A stretch of DNA of 64,000 nucleotides from NCBI RefSeq assembly GCF_018403245.1, contig NZ_BOSH01000009.1, positions 165,254 through 229,253 of the forward strand. Reading direction: 5' to 3'. This DNA is from Paenibacillus sp. J2TS4. GTDB taxonomy: Bacteria > Bacillota > Bacilli > Paenibacillales > NBRC-103111. The first letter of the stretch is position 1; every line of letters starts with the position of its first letter. The translations under genes were made by a program, and so were the position numbers. Shown piece by piece: positions 17,101 to 26,287 of this stretch. The notes under the pieces are model-generated. The model saw nothing but the letters and a program-made list of their open reading frames with translations, was not told where the DNA came from and searched no databases.

Positions 17101-17514
17101 TGAACCAAGATTTATTGAATTGAAATTCAAGCAGGCCCGGCATAATGCCGAGCCTGCTTTTATTTATGCTTTTACCAGAAAATCAAAAGCCGAGTCGCTT
17201 AATCGTTCTTTTCAATCTCTGGGAAACTTAAATGATCAGGTATTTATGGCCAGTTTCTAATGGAGGGAAAAGTCCATTTGTCACTCCAGAATGGAACAGC
17301 ATTGTTCATGTGATTTTAGGACGGCAGCTATTTGAAAAACAAAATTTATGCAAAGAAGAGAAAAATGGAGATTTTGCGAGTATCTGTTTTCTGAAAATAT
17401 GGACAGCCTATGAGGCTTCGCCCATTTAAAAAAGACGAACATTTGTTTTTCCCGTTTGACACTTTAAAAGCGCAATTGCTACCCTAGTCATAATTTCCAT
17501 TTTTATGGAACGGA
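17101..17514. other. Spacer between sodA and the ABC exporter genes
   Basis: Contains the sodA terminator and, at 17456-17485, a possible promoter for the ABC genes: TTGACA, 18-base spacer, TACCCT. A 65-codon frame at 17232-17429 has no recognisable features and is not called. Confidence 0.5.
17129..17166 (+). terminator. Terminator of sodA
   Basis: AAGCAGGC.CGGCA pairs with TGCCG.GCCTGCTT, followed by TTTATTTAT. It lies 28 bases after the stop codon. Confidence 0.92.
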
Positions 17515-19374
17515 GTGATCGTTCAATTGCTGAATTTTCCGGAGTGGTTTATTTTTTTTGTTAAACAATTGGCTCGTTCCAAAGGAGCATTCCTGTTCAT
17601 CTCTCTACTTACCGCAATAGCGGTATTATGCGGAACGGCCGCTCCTCTCCTCATTGGTCGATTGATGGACGGGATCATGCTGCGCGGCGCTGAGGGAATG
17701 GCCAGAATCTCCCTTCTGCTATTGGGAGCCTTGCTGCTGGCAGAACTGTGTATTGCCCTTCGGGCCTATATATCAGCCAAGACAATGACCCGGCTGTCCT
17801 ATGAGTTAACTGAAGAAACATTGGCTTCCGTACTTCACACTTCTGCCGATTTCTTCACGCAAACCTCAAGGGGTGAACTCCTCCAGCGATGTACTCAGGA
17901 TACTAGAGTGATCCAGCAGTTTGGTTTGGCTACTCTTCCCGGATTTGCACAAGAACTTTTGCTGGCCTGTGCCGCGTTAGCTGTCATCGCCCAATGGAAT
18001 TGGACCCTTGCAATTGTCCTTCTGGCCTCATACGTCATTCTGTTTATTCCGGTCCATATCTACGGCCGCAAACGGGGCCACGCCAGACAAAAACTGGTCG
18101 CTCAAGACGCACAGCTCCGCCAGAGCCTGCTGGAAAGACTGGATACGGTCAAGCAAATCAAACTATATGGAACCGAACGTAAGGAATATGAGGCTTTCGC
18201 AACGGATCAGGGCAAATGGGCAGACCTCAAGTTTCAGGAAACTATTGTGGACAGCCTTTACAGAACCTTTCCCCGCATCCCCGACTCGTTGGCTCCGGCA
18301 TTGGTTTTTTTGTTTGCAGGTTGGCAGATGTTTCAGGGAGAAGCTTCCGTGGGGCAGTTAGTCACTATTCTCGCTTATATTCCGGCAATCAATGCTCCGG
18401 CACGCTCGTTTTTCGGACTGTATGTCAGTTTTGCCGATATTAAGGTGCGGATTCATGGAATAATGGAGTATTTGCGCCTGCCCGTCGAGCCAGGCAAGCA
18501 ACCCGGTTTACGCAAGCTATCGGATTATCGACAGCAGCCCATTTCATTCCATGATGTCCATGTGGCAGGGCCACGAGGCGATTTGCTGCGCAGTCTCAGC
18601 TTCACGATCCTGCCCGGTGAGCATGTCGCAATTGTCGGACCGAGTGGAGCCGGCAAAAGCACGCTGCTCCAGCTGCTGCTTCGGCTGCGAGAACCATCGG
18701 CAGGCGAAATTAGGATTGGCGGTATTTCCATTCGCGAGCTGGACGCGACCCATCTCCGAAGCCGCGTCGGATATGTCATGCAGGAAGGCGTCTGGTTCCG
18801 GGATAGCTTATACCGAAACTTGACCTATCTCGGGGAAGCGGATCGAGAGACGTTGGATAAGTGGATGACAGCATTCGGAGCGGAGGATATCGTATCCAGA
18901 CTGCCTTCCGGCTACGATTCCGAAATCGATTTCAACGGCAATCGCCTTTCCGGCGGACAACGACAGCTTATCGGTCTGGTACGCACGATGGTGAAGGAAC
19001 CCGACATACTGCTGCTCGATGAGGCGACCTCCGCTCTGGATCAAACTAGCGAAGCCGCCGTGTATCAAGCATTGGAAGCCTGGGGCGGCAGCCCAACCCG
19101 GATCAATATCACCCATCGCTTGAGAGGAGCCGCCTTAGCGGATCGGATTCTCGTGCTGGACAAGGGAGAACTGGTAGAGGAAGGCACCCATGAACAGCTC
19201 CTGCGCCGACAGGGGCTGTACGCCAGAATGTGGCGACAAGAACAGGAGACATCCCATGAGCAGGATTCGAGTGATTCGTCTGAACATAATGCGGATGCTC
19301 CGTCCGGATATGATGCAAAAGCTCGGGGGATAGGAGGCATTTCCGATGAACGAACCGCAGCCCTCACCCGATAG
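17515..19374 (+). CDS. ABC transporter, fused permease/ATPase, first subunit
   Basis: 619 residues. An exporter-type transmembrane domain (six helices, about 1-330) is followed by an ATPase domain with Walker A GPSGAGKST, signature LSGGQRQLIG, Walker B and D-loop LLLDEATSALD, and H-loop NITHRL. A charged, Ser/Asp-rich tail of about 50 residues follows. It overlaps the next gene by 29 bases, so the two probably form a heterodimeric exporter for a drug, lipid or peptide. Both nucleotide sites look catalytically intact. The GTG at 17515 has a GGAACGGAG sequence that is very close to it; TTG at 17527 is an alternative. Substrate unknown. Confidence 0.9.
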   Translation: MIVQLLNFPEWFIFFVKQLARSKGAFLFISLLTAIAVLCGTAAPLLIGRLMDGIMLRGAEGMARISLLLLGALLLAELCIALRAYISAKTMTRLSYELTEETLASVLHTSADFFTQTSRGELLQRCTQDTRVIQQFGLATLPGFAQELLLACAALAVIAQWNWTLAIVLLASYVILFIPVHIYGRKRGHARQKLVAQDAQLRQSLLERLDTVKQIKLYGTERKEYEAFATDQGKWADLKFQETIVDSLYRTFPRIPDSLAPALVFLFAGWQMFQGEASVGQLVTILAYIPAINAPARSFFGLYVSFADIKVRIHGIMEYLRLPVEPGKQPGLRKLSDYRQQPISFHDVHVAGPRGDLLRSLSFTILPGEHVAIVGPSGAGKSTLLQLLLRLREPSAGEIRIGGISIRELDATHLRSRVGYVMQEGVWFRDSLYRNLTYLGEADRETLDKWMTAFGAEDIVSRLPSGYDSEIDFNGNRLSGGQRQLIGLVRTMVKEPDILLLDEATSALDQTSEAAVYQALEAWGGSPTRINITHRLRGAALADRILVLDKGELVEEGTHEQLLRRQGLYARMWRQEQETSHEQDSSDSSEHNADAPSGYDAKARGIGGISDERTAALTR

Positions 19375-21100
19375 ATGGCCGGCCGTCTCAGCTTATGCCA
19401 GGAAGTATCTTTTGCCCCACTGGCCAAATTTATTTCTGATTTTAATGAAAAATGTAGTGGGCAGCCTGCTGTACATGGTGCCCCCCTTCCTGTCCAAATA
19501 CATACTGGAAACCGTGTTTCCAGAGCAGAATTGGAATCTGCTCATCATCGTAACACTATGCATGGTAGCTGCTCCGGTTATCGGGAGCATGATGATTATA
19601 CTGGAGGATGTGTGGGGACGATTCATGATTCGGCTGGCTGGCCGGGGACGGGCGGATTTATATAACGGGATTCAGCACCGCCCCCTCGGCTGGCTGCATA
19701 ATAACAGGACAGGCGATTTGCTGACACGTATTCTGGACGACACCCATTCGATTACGGATTTGGTTAACGGACATATCGGGTTTATGCTTTTTCACATAGT
19801 GACCGTAACGGCGGGTTCGGCGGTTTTGCTTGTACTGGAGCCCACATTGGCTTCTATCGTTCTCCTATTGTGGGCGGGACAAGCGGCCCTGGTGAAGATT
19901 CTGGGCCGCCACGTCAAACAAAAAGCCGCCGAAACTGCCCGACATAAATCGTTAGTCTCGGAATCGGTGCGGGAAATCATCTCCGGGGCTGCCTTCATCA
20001 AAGCGACAGGCAAAGAGTCCAAAGCTATCGGACATTTGCGGGACCGCTTGCGTCAGGAGTGGAATCATACCCGGCGCGAGGTATTGGCGGATCATAGAGT
20101 TCGCATGCTCAATGCTTCCTTGAACGCAAGCTTCCTCGTTTTTATGTACACGGCCGGCGGCTGGCTCGTACTCCAGAATACAATGACCATTGGTTCTCTT
20201 GTAGCCTTCGTCGCCGTGTACAATTGGCTCAGACCGTTCGGAATCTCACTGATTGACATGGTTATGGGCGCAATGAAGGTAATCCCTTCAATGGAACGGG
20301 TAACCGATATTGCGTTTCCTGTACGTCAGATGAGCGCGGGCAGCATACCCCGAGGGCCGATCACGCTGGAGACCAAGAGTCTGTCATTTCGCTACGACAG
20401 CCGACCTATACTGGACGATGTCAGCTTTCAAGTTCCTTCCGGCTCCATCGTGTCTATAGTAGGTTATCGAGGTTCCGGCAAGTCAACTCTTGTCGATCTG
20501 CTCCTCGGACTATACGAGCCGGAATCCGGAAGCATCCTCCTGAACGGAACCCCCTTGCCGCAACTCGATCCTGCTTGGCTTCGAGGTCAGGTGCTTTGCG
20601 TATCTCAGGATTTAAGGCTGAGAAGCGGGACCATTCTGGACAATATCGTATTCGGCCGGGAAAACATTCGGATGGAGGAGGTTTGGGAAGCCGTTCGCCT
20701 CGCCCAGTTGCAGGATTGGATCTCCCGCCTTCCCGACGGCTTGTTCACTCGGGTGGGTGAACAAGCGCTGCAAATATCCGGCGGAGAACGGCAGAGAATC
20801 AGTATTGCGCGTGCACTGCTGCGCAAACCGGCCATTCTTATCTTCGATGAGGCCACTTCAGCTCTAGATCAAGGGACAGAACGAAGACTACTGAAGCAGA
20901 TGATTGAGGACCTGAAGGGGGTAACGCTTCTCTTTATTACCCACCGCCTCGATGTTACTCAGCAATCCGACGAAGTCCTGGTACTGCATGAAGGCCGTCT
21001 CGTCGATAGAGGCAGCCCCAAGGAGCTAAGGTCGCGGCCGGGTATTTATCAGGAGCTGTGGACGGAGCAAGAAACACCTCTTATGAAGAAAAACTTCTGA
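19346..21100 (+). CDS. ABC transporter, fused permease/ATPase, second subunit
   Basis: 584 residues. Exporter-type membrane domain (about 20-310), then an ATPase with Walker A GYRGSGKST, signature ISGGERQRISIARALL, LIFDEATSALD and ITHRLD. It begins 29 bases before the end of the preceding ABC gene, with GGAGGCATTTCCG before its ATG. The pair has the order and overlap typical of heterodimeric ABC exporters of the BmrCD/multidrug type. No lantibiotic, peptide precursor or regulator gene lies beside them to tell the cargo. Confidence 0.9.
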   Translation: MNEPQPSPDRWPAVSAYARKYLLPHWPNLFLILMKNVVGSLLYMVPPFLSKYILETVFPEQNWNLLIIVTLCMVAAPVIGSMMIILEDVWGRFMIRLAGRGRADLYNGIQHRPLGWLHNNRTGDLLTRILDDTHSITDLVNGHIGFMLFHIVTVTAGSAVLLVLEPTLASIVLLLWAGQAALVKILGRHVKQKAAETARHKSLVSESVREIISGAAFIKATGKESKAIGHLRDRLRQEWNHTRREVLADHRVRMLNASLNASFLVFMYTAGGWLVLQNTMTIGSLVAFVAVYNWLRPFGISLIDMVMGAMKVIPSMERVTDIAFPVRQMSAGSIPRGPITLETKSLSFRYDSRPILDDVSFQVPSGSIVSIVGYRGSGKSTLVDLLLGLYEPESGSILLNGTPLPQLDPAWLRGQVLCVSQDLRLRSGTILDNIVFGRENIRMEEVWEAVRLAQLQDWISRLPDGLFTRVGEQALQISGGERQRISIARALLRKPAILIFDEATSALDQGTERRLLKQMIEDLKGVTLLFITHRLDVTQQSDEVLVLHEGRLVDRGSPKELRSRPGIYQELWTEQETPLMKKNF

Positions 21101-21265
21101 CGAAGTATTTCAAAAGAGGATCGCCCTATAGTCTTATATCTAGGGGCAACCGCTTAGCCATCTATGGTCTTTTTACAAAATTGTTAACTACCTCCACTCT
21201 TGCACTTCTTAACTAAACGTTGTAACTAAATTTATGACGAATGGATCAGATAAGGCTGCGTAGTC

Positions 21266-21300
21266 AAAAAAAATCGCTCTATCGGAAAGCGATAGAGCGA
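21266..21300 (-). terminator. Strong intrinsic terminator without an adjacent gene
   Basis: TCGCTCTATCG (21274-21284), loop GAAAG, CGATAGAGCGA (21290-21300): an 11-base perfect stem. On the minus strand it is followed by eight T. The nearest minus-strand gene, mutY, ends 570 bases away, so it may end a long mutY 3' region or an unrecognised small RNA. Confidence 0.85.
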
Positions 21301-21438
21301 GCAATCTCCTACGGTCATGGCAGAAAGCCTGCCAATCTGCAGGTTTTTATGCTGTTTTGTCCATTGTCGCAGCAAAGGCTGCAAAACTACATCTTTTTTC
21401 TCGTTCCAGTGGAGATTAGACTGTTTCGCGCGAAAATT

Positions 21439-21503
21439 ACTGTATAATCGCAGGCTTTCTCCCCAAGCTCCCATTTCGATAGATAATAACTGTATAATCG
21501 CAG
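21439..21503. repeat. Direct repeat pair ACTGTATAATCGCAG
   Basis: Identical 15-base copies at 21439-21453 and 21489-21503, each preceded by AATTA/AATA. The style resembles dispersed intergenic repeats seen in Paenibacillus genomes (recall, not checked). Confidence 0.7.
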
Positions 21504-21645
21504 AAATTCCTGGTGTGCCAAAGAAACTAGGAACAGGCAAGCGCTGACTTACTTTAAGTGAAAGTAAAATCAACTGCCAAACATAAACTAACTGGATTTA
21601 ATGCAGGTAAAGAAGCCAGTTCAGACGATTTTTACAATCTAACTG

Positions 21646-21665
21646 GAAATCCTCCAGCTAGTTCG
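21646..21665. repeat. Dispersed repeat copy 1 (GAAATCCTCCAGCTAGTTCG)
   Basis: An exact 20-base match to 45551-45570. The DNA after both copies is also alike (GACCAAA versus AACAAAC). Both lie in gene-free spacers. Confidence 0.8.
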
Positions 21666-21871
21666 GACCAAATCTAACCAATTCATTCCCGTCCTCATTT
21701 CTTAATGTAGCTTTTCCATTTAGTCCAGCCATCCAGTGAACAAAAGCAAGAACTGCCTGTAGAAATTCCAGTTAGTCTGTCAAGGACTGAGTATGGTTTT
21801 GAGCCTTTAACACACTTCCCGGACCAAGGATGAAGGTTACAATATACGAATTATTTCATCAGAATTCCATC

Positions 21872-23068
21872 CTACGCTTGATCTATTCCAACTTCTGCAA
21901 GAATGCGCAGGAATACGTTGGGGAAAGCGTAGCGCTCCATCTCGCCCGCGTCCAGCCAGCGATAATGGGGCGGCAGCCCGGCCGCTTCGAACCGGGGGTC
22001 GAGACGGCACCGGTACACGGCGAGCTCCCACCGGATATGGCTGAAGATATGCTCCGCATCCATCAGCCATCGTTCCGGGAGCGCCGTGATCCCGTCCGTC
22101 TCCGCCAGCCCGGCGGCGAGCGCCTCCATCTCCGCCCCGCGCCGCGCTGCTGCCGAGCCTTGCCCCGCTGCTGCCTCGCTCAGCGCAGCTGCCGCCGAGC
22201 CCGCGCGCCGCTCCGCCGCTCTCGCCGGGCGCTCGACCTCTATGTGGGGAAGCTCCCACATATTGGCGAGAAGCCCTTGGCGGGGACGCCGGCGGATGAG
22301 CAGCTTGCCCGCATGCTCGCCGTCGCCCGCGATCAGGGCGACGGCTCTCGGCTCGACGCGCGGCGGCTTCGCTTTTGCTTTGACCGGCAGCTCCTCCGCT
22401 TGCCCCTCCAGCCTGCCCCGGCACCGTTCCATCACCGGGCAAGTCAGGCAATGAGGGGACCGCGGCGTGCATACGGTCGCGCCCAGCTCCATCAGCGCCT
22501 GGTTGAAGTCGCCGGCCCTCCCTTCCGGGATCAGCTCCCGGGCCAGCCGCTCCATCTTCACGCGCGTGGACCCTTTGGCAATGTCATCCTTGATGAGAAA
22601 ATAGCGGGACAACACCCTCATGACATTGCCATCCACTGCCGGCTCCGGCCGGTTATAAGCGATGCTCAGCACGGCTCCGGCCGTATAAGGCCCGACTCCT
22701 TTCAGGGAGGAAATTTCCTCCTTCTGATCGGGAACTACTCCGCCGTAACGCTCGTGTACCTCTCTTACGGCCGATTGCAGATTTCTGGCCCGCGAGTAGT
22801 AGCCCAGACCTTCCCAGGCTTTGAGCACCTCTTCCTCGGGAGCGGAGGCCAGCGCCTCGACATCCGGGAACTTTTCCAGAAATCGGTGATAATACGGGAT
22901 GACCGTATCGACGCGAGTCTGCTGCAGCATAACCTCGGACACCCAAATATAGTAAGGATTTTTAGTTCTTCTCCAGGGTAAATCACGCTTGCTCCGGCCG
23001 TACCATTCCAGCAAACCGCTGGCAAAGTACCGCCTTGTTTCTAATTCTTGCACAGTTTCATCTTTCAT
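21872..23068 (-). CDS. mutY: A/G-specific adenine glycosylase
   Basis: 398 residues. It removes adenine mispaired with 8-oxoguanine. The catalytic Glu is in IWVSEVMLQQTRVDTVIPYY, the helix-hairpin-helix in LKGVGPYTAGAVLSIAYN, the catalytic Asp in PAVDGNVMRVLSRYF, and the [4Fe-4S] cysteines in CTPRSPHCLTCPVMERC. The C-terminal NUDIX-like 8-oxoG recognition domain is interrupted by an Ala/Arg/Gly-rich segment (about residues 275-320) that is very GC-rich and not usual in the family. The opposite strand is open through this stretch only because of its base composition. ATG at 23068 follows AGGAGTCGGAG. Transcribed alone. Confidence 0.96.
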   Translation of the reverse strand: MKDETVQELETRRYFASGLLEWYGRSKRDLPWRRTKNPYYIWVSEVMLQQTRVDTVIPYYHRFLEKFPDVEALASAPEEEVLKAWEGLGYYSRARNLQSAVREVHERYGGVVPDQKEEISSLKGVGPYTAGAVLSIAYNRPEPAVDGNVMRVLSRYFLIKDDIAKGSTRVKMERLARELIPEGRAGDFNQALMELGATVCTPRSPHCLTCPVMERCRGRLEGQAEELPVKAKAKPPRVEPRAVALIAGDGEHAGKLLIRRRPRQGLLANMWELPHIEVERPARAAERRAGSAAAALSEAAAGQGSAAARRGAEMEALAAGLAETDGITALPERWLMDAEHIFSHIRWELAVYRCRLDPRFEAAGLPPHYRWLDAGEMERYAFPNVFLRILAEVGIDQA

Positions 23069-23354
23069 CTCCGACTCCTCTTTCTAATAAACAATGTATA
23101 ATAGTAGATGCAGACAATGAATCTGCATAAGCGGCACTAAAGGTTTAACAGCCATAGAATGGAGAAAGGAAAGGGGTCTTCAGGACAGGTTTCGGCTTTG
23201 TCTCCCATCCCTTCGAATTCTCCATGGCCGCTATATTTAATCGGACAAGCGGAAGCCGTTTAAGCTCCGCGCCTGTCTACCAACAGGTCGATGCTAAACC
23301 GAACGATCATGCTCTGAATCGATCAGCCATAAAAGACGATAGGATGTGCTAAGC

Positions 23355-24221
23355 ATGCTGACTCCAGGCGAACTGGCTTCGGCTCTCAACAAGCTTGTAT
23401 TTTCACCGCAATTGATCGGTCATAACAAAACGGAAGCCGATTGGCGCCGGCCGGCCGGACGTATCCGTCACCCTTCCATGTGGCTTATTGTCAGAGGCAA
23501 GGGAGTCTTCATTATTAACGGGACTCATTATCCCGCCGAACCAGGGAAGCTTTTCTTTTTTACCCCGGATATGATCGTCGAACGGAGGACGGACCCTGAA
23601 GATCCTTTGGAATATTACTTCCTTCGCTTTCATTATTCGGAATGCTATCAGGATAAAGATGTCTGGAGCTTTAACCATGCGCAGGATCGTCCTTTTCCAC
23701 TGCAAGGCATGTATACTTTGAATAACCCGCCGCAGCTCATCTATTTGTTGGAACAGCTGGCCGCGCTTTGGAAAAGAAGAGGTCCCATTACGGCCATGCG
23801 CCGTAAAATCATGATGCAAGAGCTTATGCTTGCCATTATACTCGATTTTCGCTCCCAAAAAATTGCCGGCGACACAACTGCCGCCATCGATAAAACGCAA
23901 GACTATATGAGCTGGCACTACCAAGAGCCCCTTACGCTGGAGCAGCTTGCCCAAATGGCTGGTTTAAGCGTAAGCCATTACTCCCGCTTGTTCAAGAAAT
24001 ATACGGGGTACAGTCCGATTGATTATTTAACTCATATTCGTGTGGACCGGGCCAAGGAACTGCTTGTCCTGTCCGGGTATCGGCTGAAATCCATCGCTAA
24101 CAGTGTCGGATATTCAGACGAGTTTTATTTTAGCCGAATTTTCAAAAAAATTGAAGGGATCTCCCCGCGGGAATACGCCAAAAAACATCGCAACGGCGAA
24201 GATCGGCATAATCGGGGATAA
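23355..24221 (+). CDS. AraC-family transcriptional regulator
   Basis: 288 residues. An N-terminal cupin-like AraC ligand domain (about 15-150, with WLIVRGKGVFIINGTHYPAE and PGKLFFFTPDMIVER) is followed by two HTH motifs at 180-285. These read LTLEQLAQMAGLSVSHYSRL and IANSVGYSDEFYFSRIFKK, ending GISPREYAKK. Such Paenibacillus regulators usually control sugar or siderophore genes, but no likely target is adjacent. ATG at 23355 is preferred, with AGGAT ten bases upstream; GTG at 23346 is an alternative. The following membrane-protein gene lies 79 bases downstream. Confidence 0.93.
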   Translation: MLTPGELASALNKLVFSPQLIGHNKTEADWRRPAGRIRHPSMWLIVRGKGVFIINGTHYPAEPGKLFFFTPDMIVERRTDPEDPLEYYFLRFHYSECYQDKDVWSFNHAQDRPFPLQGMYTLNNPPQLIYLLEQLAALWKRRGPITAMRRKIMMQELMLAIILDFRSQKIAGDTTAAIDKTQDYMSWHYQEPLTLEQLAQMAGLSVSHYSRLFKKYTGYSPIDYLTHIRVDRAKELLVLSGYRLKSIANSVGYSDEFYFSRIFKKIEGISPREYAKKHRNGEDRHNRG

Positions 24222-24300
24222 TCGTTTGACTTGGGACAGGCAGCTGTAGTAAGCTATCGCTTGACTTGCATTAAGTCTAACAGAAAATGAGGGGTGCGCC

Positions 24301-24873
24301 ATGTCACAGCAACATAATGATTGGAGCCGAATGTTACGTACATATTTGAGAGTCTCTCTTCCGTTAATTCCTTTATTCTATATATGGGGGGCACAGTGGT
24401 TGTTAAGCGCGGTCCTATGGCTGCGCGATTCCTGGAATCTGCCGGTCTGGGTCCAGCCGGCTTCCGTTGCCCTTGCTGCTGTAGCCAGCGTTATTATCCT
24501 GTTTTCCTACAAGACAGACGGGGATCGGGGAGCTGATTCCAAGCTCGCCTTCCAAATGGCGCTGCCCATTTTTGTTTTATTCGCTTCTTTATTGCTTCTG
24601 CTTTACCTTGAGGTGGTTAACGGATATTTCGTTCCTTTGGTGCGGGCCCTTTTCCTGTCTTTTTTCTATGTACTGCTAGGGGTGCTTTTCAGCCGCTCAC
24701 TTATTTATTTAGGACTGTGGCTTTTCGCATTAACCGCTGTTATCGGCATCGGTTATTTGGGTTTTTCTCCATTCGTGCTGGAGTTAATGGGGGGCCTTAG
24801 TCTCATCGTGTGCGGCTGGATCCTGCATTCCATCGGCAAAAAGTCAGGTAAATCCACAGCACAAACCAAGTGA
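24301..24873 (+). CDS. Hypothetical membrane protein, about five helices
   Basis: 190 residues. Hydrophobic segments occur at about 17-37, 50-67, 82-103, 110-130, 135-150 and 155-172, with a basic C-terminal tail (GKKSGKSTAQTK). I do not recognise a family. The ATG at 24301 is preceded by GAGGGGTGCGCC. It follows the AraC gene on the same strand and converges on the ger operon, so it may be cotranscribed with the regulator. The coding call rests on consistent membrane topology and codon pattern. Confidence 0.75.
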   Translation: MSQQHNDWSRMLRTYLRVSLPLIPLFYIWGAQWLLSAVLWLRDSWNLPVWVQPASVALAAVASVIILFSYKTDGDRGADSKLAFQMALPIFVLFASLLLLLYLEVVNGYFVPLVRALFLSFFYVLLGVLFSRSLIYLGLWLFALTAVIGIGYLGFSPFVLELMGGLSLIVCGWILHSIGKKSGKSTAQTK

Positions 24874-24915
24874 TCGCTTATCATTCGTCCGGACCCGACT
24901 CTACTGTCTTCCCTG

Positions 24916-26013
24916 TTACTTATGCTGTTTCCCCGACAGGAGTCTGGTTCGGAATAAATCTGCCGCAAAATAGAGCAGAGGAACGCTCATCGAAGCCAGG
25001 CCAAAGGCAATGCCCGCTTTTTGCAAATAATCATTTAATTCCGTCGTATCTTGAGCCATATGCAGCGACAAGCCTACCATAAAGGCGCTGGCGGTGAACG
25101 CTAACGGCCTCTCGCTTTTCATGCCCAGCAGCTGGGACAGCACGAACACAGACGTGTATAGGCTTAAGCTGATCTTAATGTAGATGCTGGTCGTCCAGAT
25201 CGCCACCAGAAGCGGATCGATATTTTCCAGAAAATCGCCAAAATGAATATAGCGCAGAGCTTCCAGTAATGGATAAGTCAGGTGAGCCGTCAGTTCGTTG
25301 CCGAACAGCAGCAAAGTCAGAACCAGCAGCATTAGAACAAGAAGTGTTCCGAGCCCGGCCGCCCATACCAAGCTGCGGAACGTGCGGCTGGATTGTTTAA
25401 TTTTGGGGAAGAACAGAATGACCACAAAACATTCTGCATACAAAGCGCTGCTCCATAAAGCCCCTTCCCAAACCTTGCCCCCGTTAAAATGCGTAAAAAA
25501 CCCGATCGCCCGATAAGCATCGACCTGATATCCGAGCATAACGGTTGTGACTAGGATAGAAACGACAACAAGGATAAAAATGCCTTGGGCAAAACGGAAA
25601 ATGACCTCAATCCCCGAACGGACAGCCAGCGCAACGCATATTCCCAATGCGGCTGGAACGACCCAATCCGGAGTCTCCGCTAAATAATTCTGATTGATAA
25701 AATCCTGATATTCCCGCAGGACAAGGGCAGACAGATGCAGGGTAAAAAAGACGATGACCAGCATTAGCGGCACATGCAGCCAACGTCCTACAATCTCTTT
25801 GCCGTATTGAGCTAAATAGCGATCCGGCCGTTTCTTTGCGAAGGCAATGGACAAATAGACCATCCCGAGACTAAGGATACTGCCGGCTATAACTGCCCAA
25901 ACCGCGCCATATCCCGACGCTTTGACTAACCGCCTGATCATAAATCCCGCTGTCGAGGAACAGAAATAGACGACAAACAGCATCACAATTTGGCTCTGAG
26001 TGATCCGCTCCAT
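24916..26013 (-). CDS. Germinant receptor B subunit (GerAB/GerB family permease)
   Basis: 365 residues with about ten membrane helices, from the APC-like spore germination permease family. The N-terminus ITQSQIVMLFVVYFCSSTAG is typical. GerB subunits sit in the spore inner membrane and take part in germinant binding. It is the last gene of the A-C-small-B operon. A ribosome-binding AAGGAGGAGGACT lies directly before its ATG. The neighbour on the other side converges. The germinant cannot be told from sequence. Confidence 0.93.
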   Translation of the reverse strand: MERITQSQIVMLFVVYFCSSTAGFMIRRLVKASGYGAVWAVIAGSILSLGMVYLSIAFAKKRPDRYLAQYGKEIVGRWLHVPLMLVIVFFTLHLSALVLREYQDFINQNYLAETPDWVVPAALGICVALAVRSGIEVIFRFAQGIFILVVVSILVTTVMLGYQVDAYRAIGFFTHFNGGKVWEGALWSSALYAECFVVILFFPKIKQSSRTFRSLVWAAGLGTLLVLMLLVLTLLLFGNELTAHLTYPLLEALRYIHFGDFLENIDPLLVAIWTTSIYIKISLSLYTSVFVLSQLLGMKSERPLAFTASAFMVGLSLHMAQDTTELNDYLQKAGIAFGLASMSVPLLYFAADLFRTRLLSGKQHK

Positions 26014-26066
26014 AGTCCTCCTCCTTATTCAGCCTGTTTTCCAGCATCAAATATAGTAAACTTAAG

Positions 26067-26276
26067 TCACGAGCGGCAGCCTTGAATCCAGTCTTGAACG
26101 GGTTGAAACATGGAGATAATAACAGAATTTGGGTTGGGAATATTTTCGAAATAATAGACTGCCGCATTATAGATAAAAGCGATCAGCAGCAAACTGAATA
26201 CCTTCCAGATGGTACCGCGGCTTTCTTGGTGTTCTTTCCATTCACTCCACTCCAGCCAGGCTATTCCGCCGAACAA
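26067..26276 (-). CDS. Small two-helix protein of the germinant receptor operon (D-subunit-like)
   Basis: 69 residues when read from TTG at 26276. The open frame runs further upstream to 26309, and the added residues (IVVLVLL) complete a first membrane helix, IVVLVLLFGGIAWLEW. A second helix is VFSLLLIAFIYNAAVYYF. There is no in-frame ATG or GTG. AGGAGG and GGAGG (26310-26295) overlap the end of gerC and would best place initiation near an ATC codon at 26294. It lies between gerC and gerB, where small two-helix D subunits of germinant receptors occur in other spore formers. Likely real; the exact start is open. Confidence 0.7.
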   Translation of the reverse strand: MFGGIAWLEWSEWKEHQESRGTIWKVFSLLLIAFIYNAAVYYFENIPNPNSVIISMFQPVQDWIQGCRS

Positions 26277-26287
26277 TAGTACAAGGA

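Larger units (their letters stand above)
21101..21871. other. Gene-free region with repeats and an orphan minus-strand terminator
   Basis: About 770 bases. It contains a very strong terminator reading leftward (21266-21300), two copies of ACTGTATAATCGCAG 50 bases apart (21439-21453 and 21489-21503), and many AACTGG/CCAGTT motifs from 21590 to 21775. One of these lies beside a 20-base sequence shared exactly with 45551-45570. A 113-codon minus-strand frame at 21232-21573 is built of these repeats and is not called. Confidence 0.55.

Noticed and set aside
17232..17429. 65-codon frame between sodA and the ABC genes
   Set aside because: No ribosome-binding site, no domain, and composition unlike the neighbouring genes.
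21232..21573. 113-codon minus-strand frame
   Set aside because: It runs through the terminator stem and both ACTGTATAATCGCAG repeats, so it is repeat-derived.
21830..22981. 383-codon open frame opposite mutY
   Set aside because: It lies antisense to a clearly conserved mutY and is open only because of the high GC of that stretch. Its product is Arg/Pro/Ala-rich with no recognisable domain.
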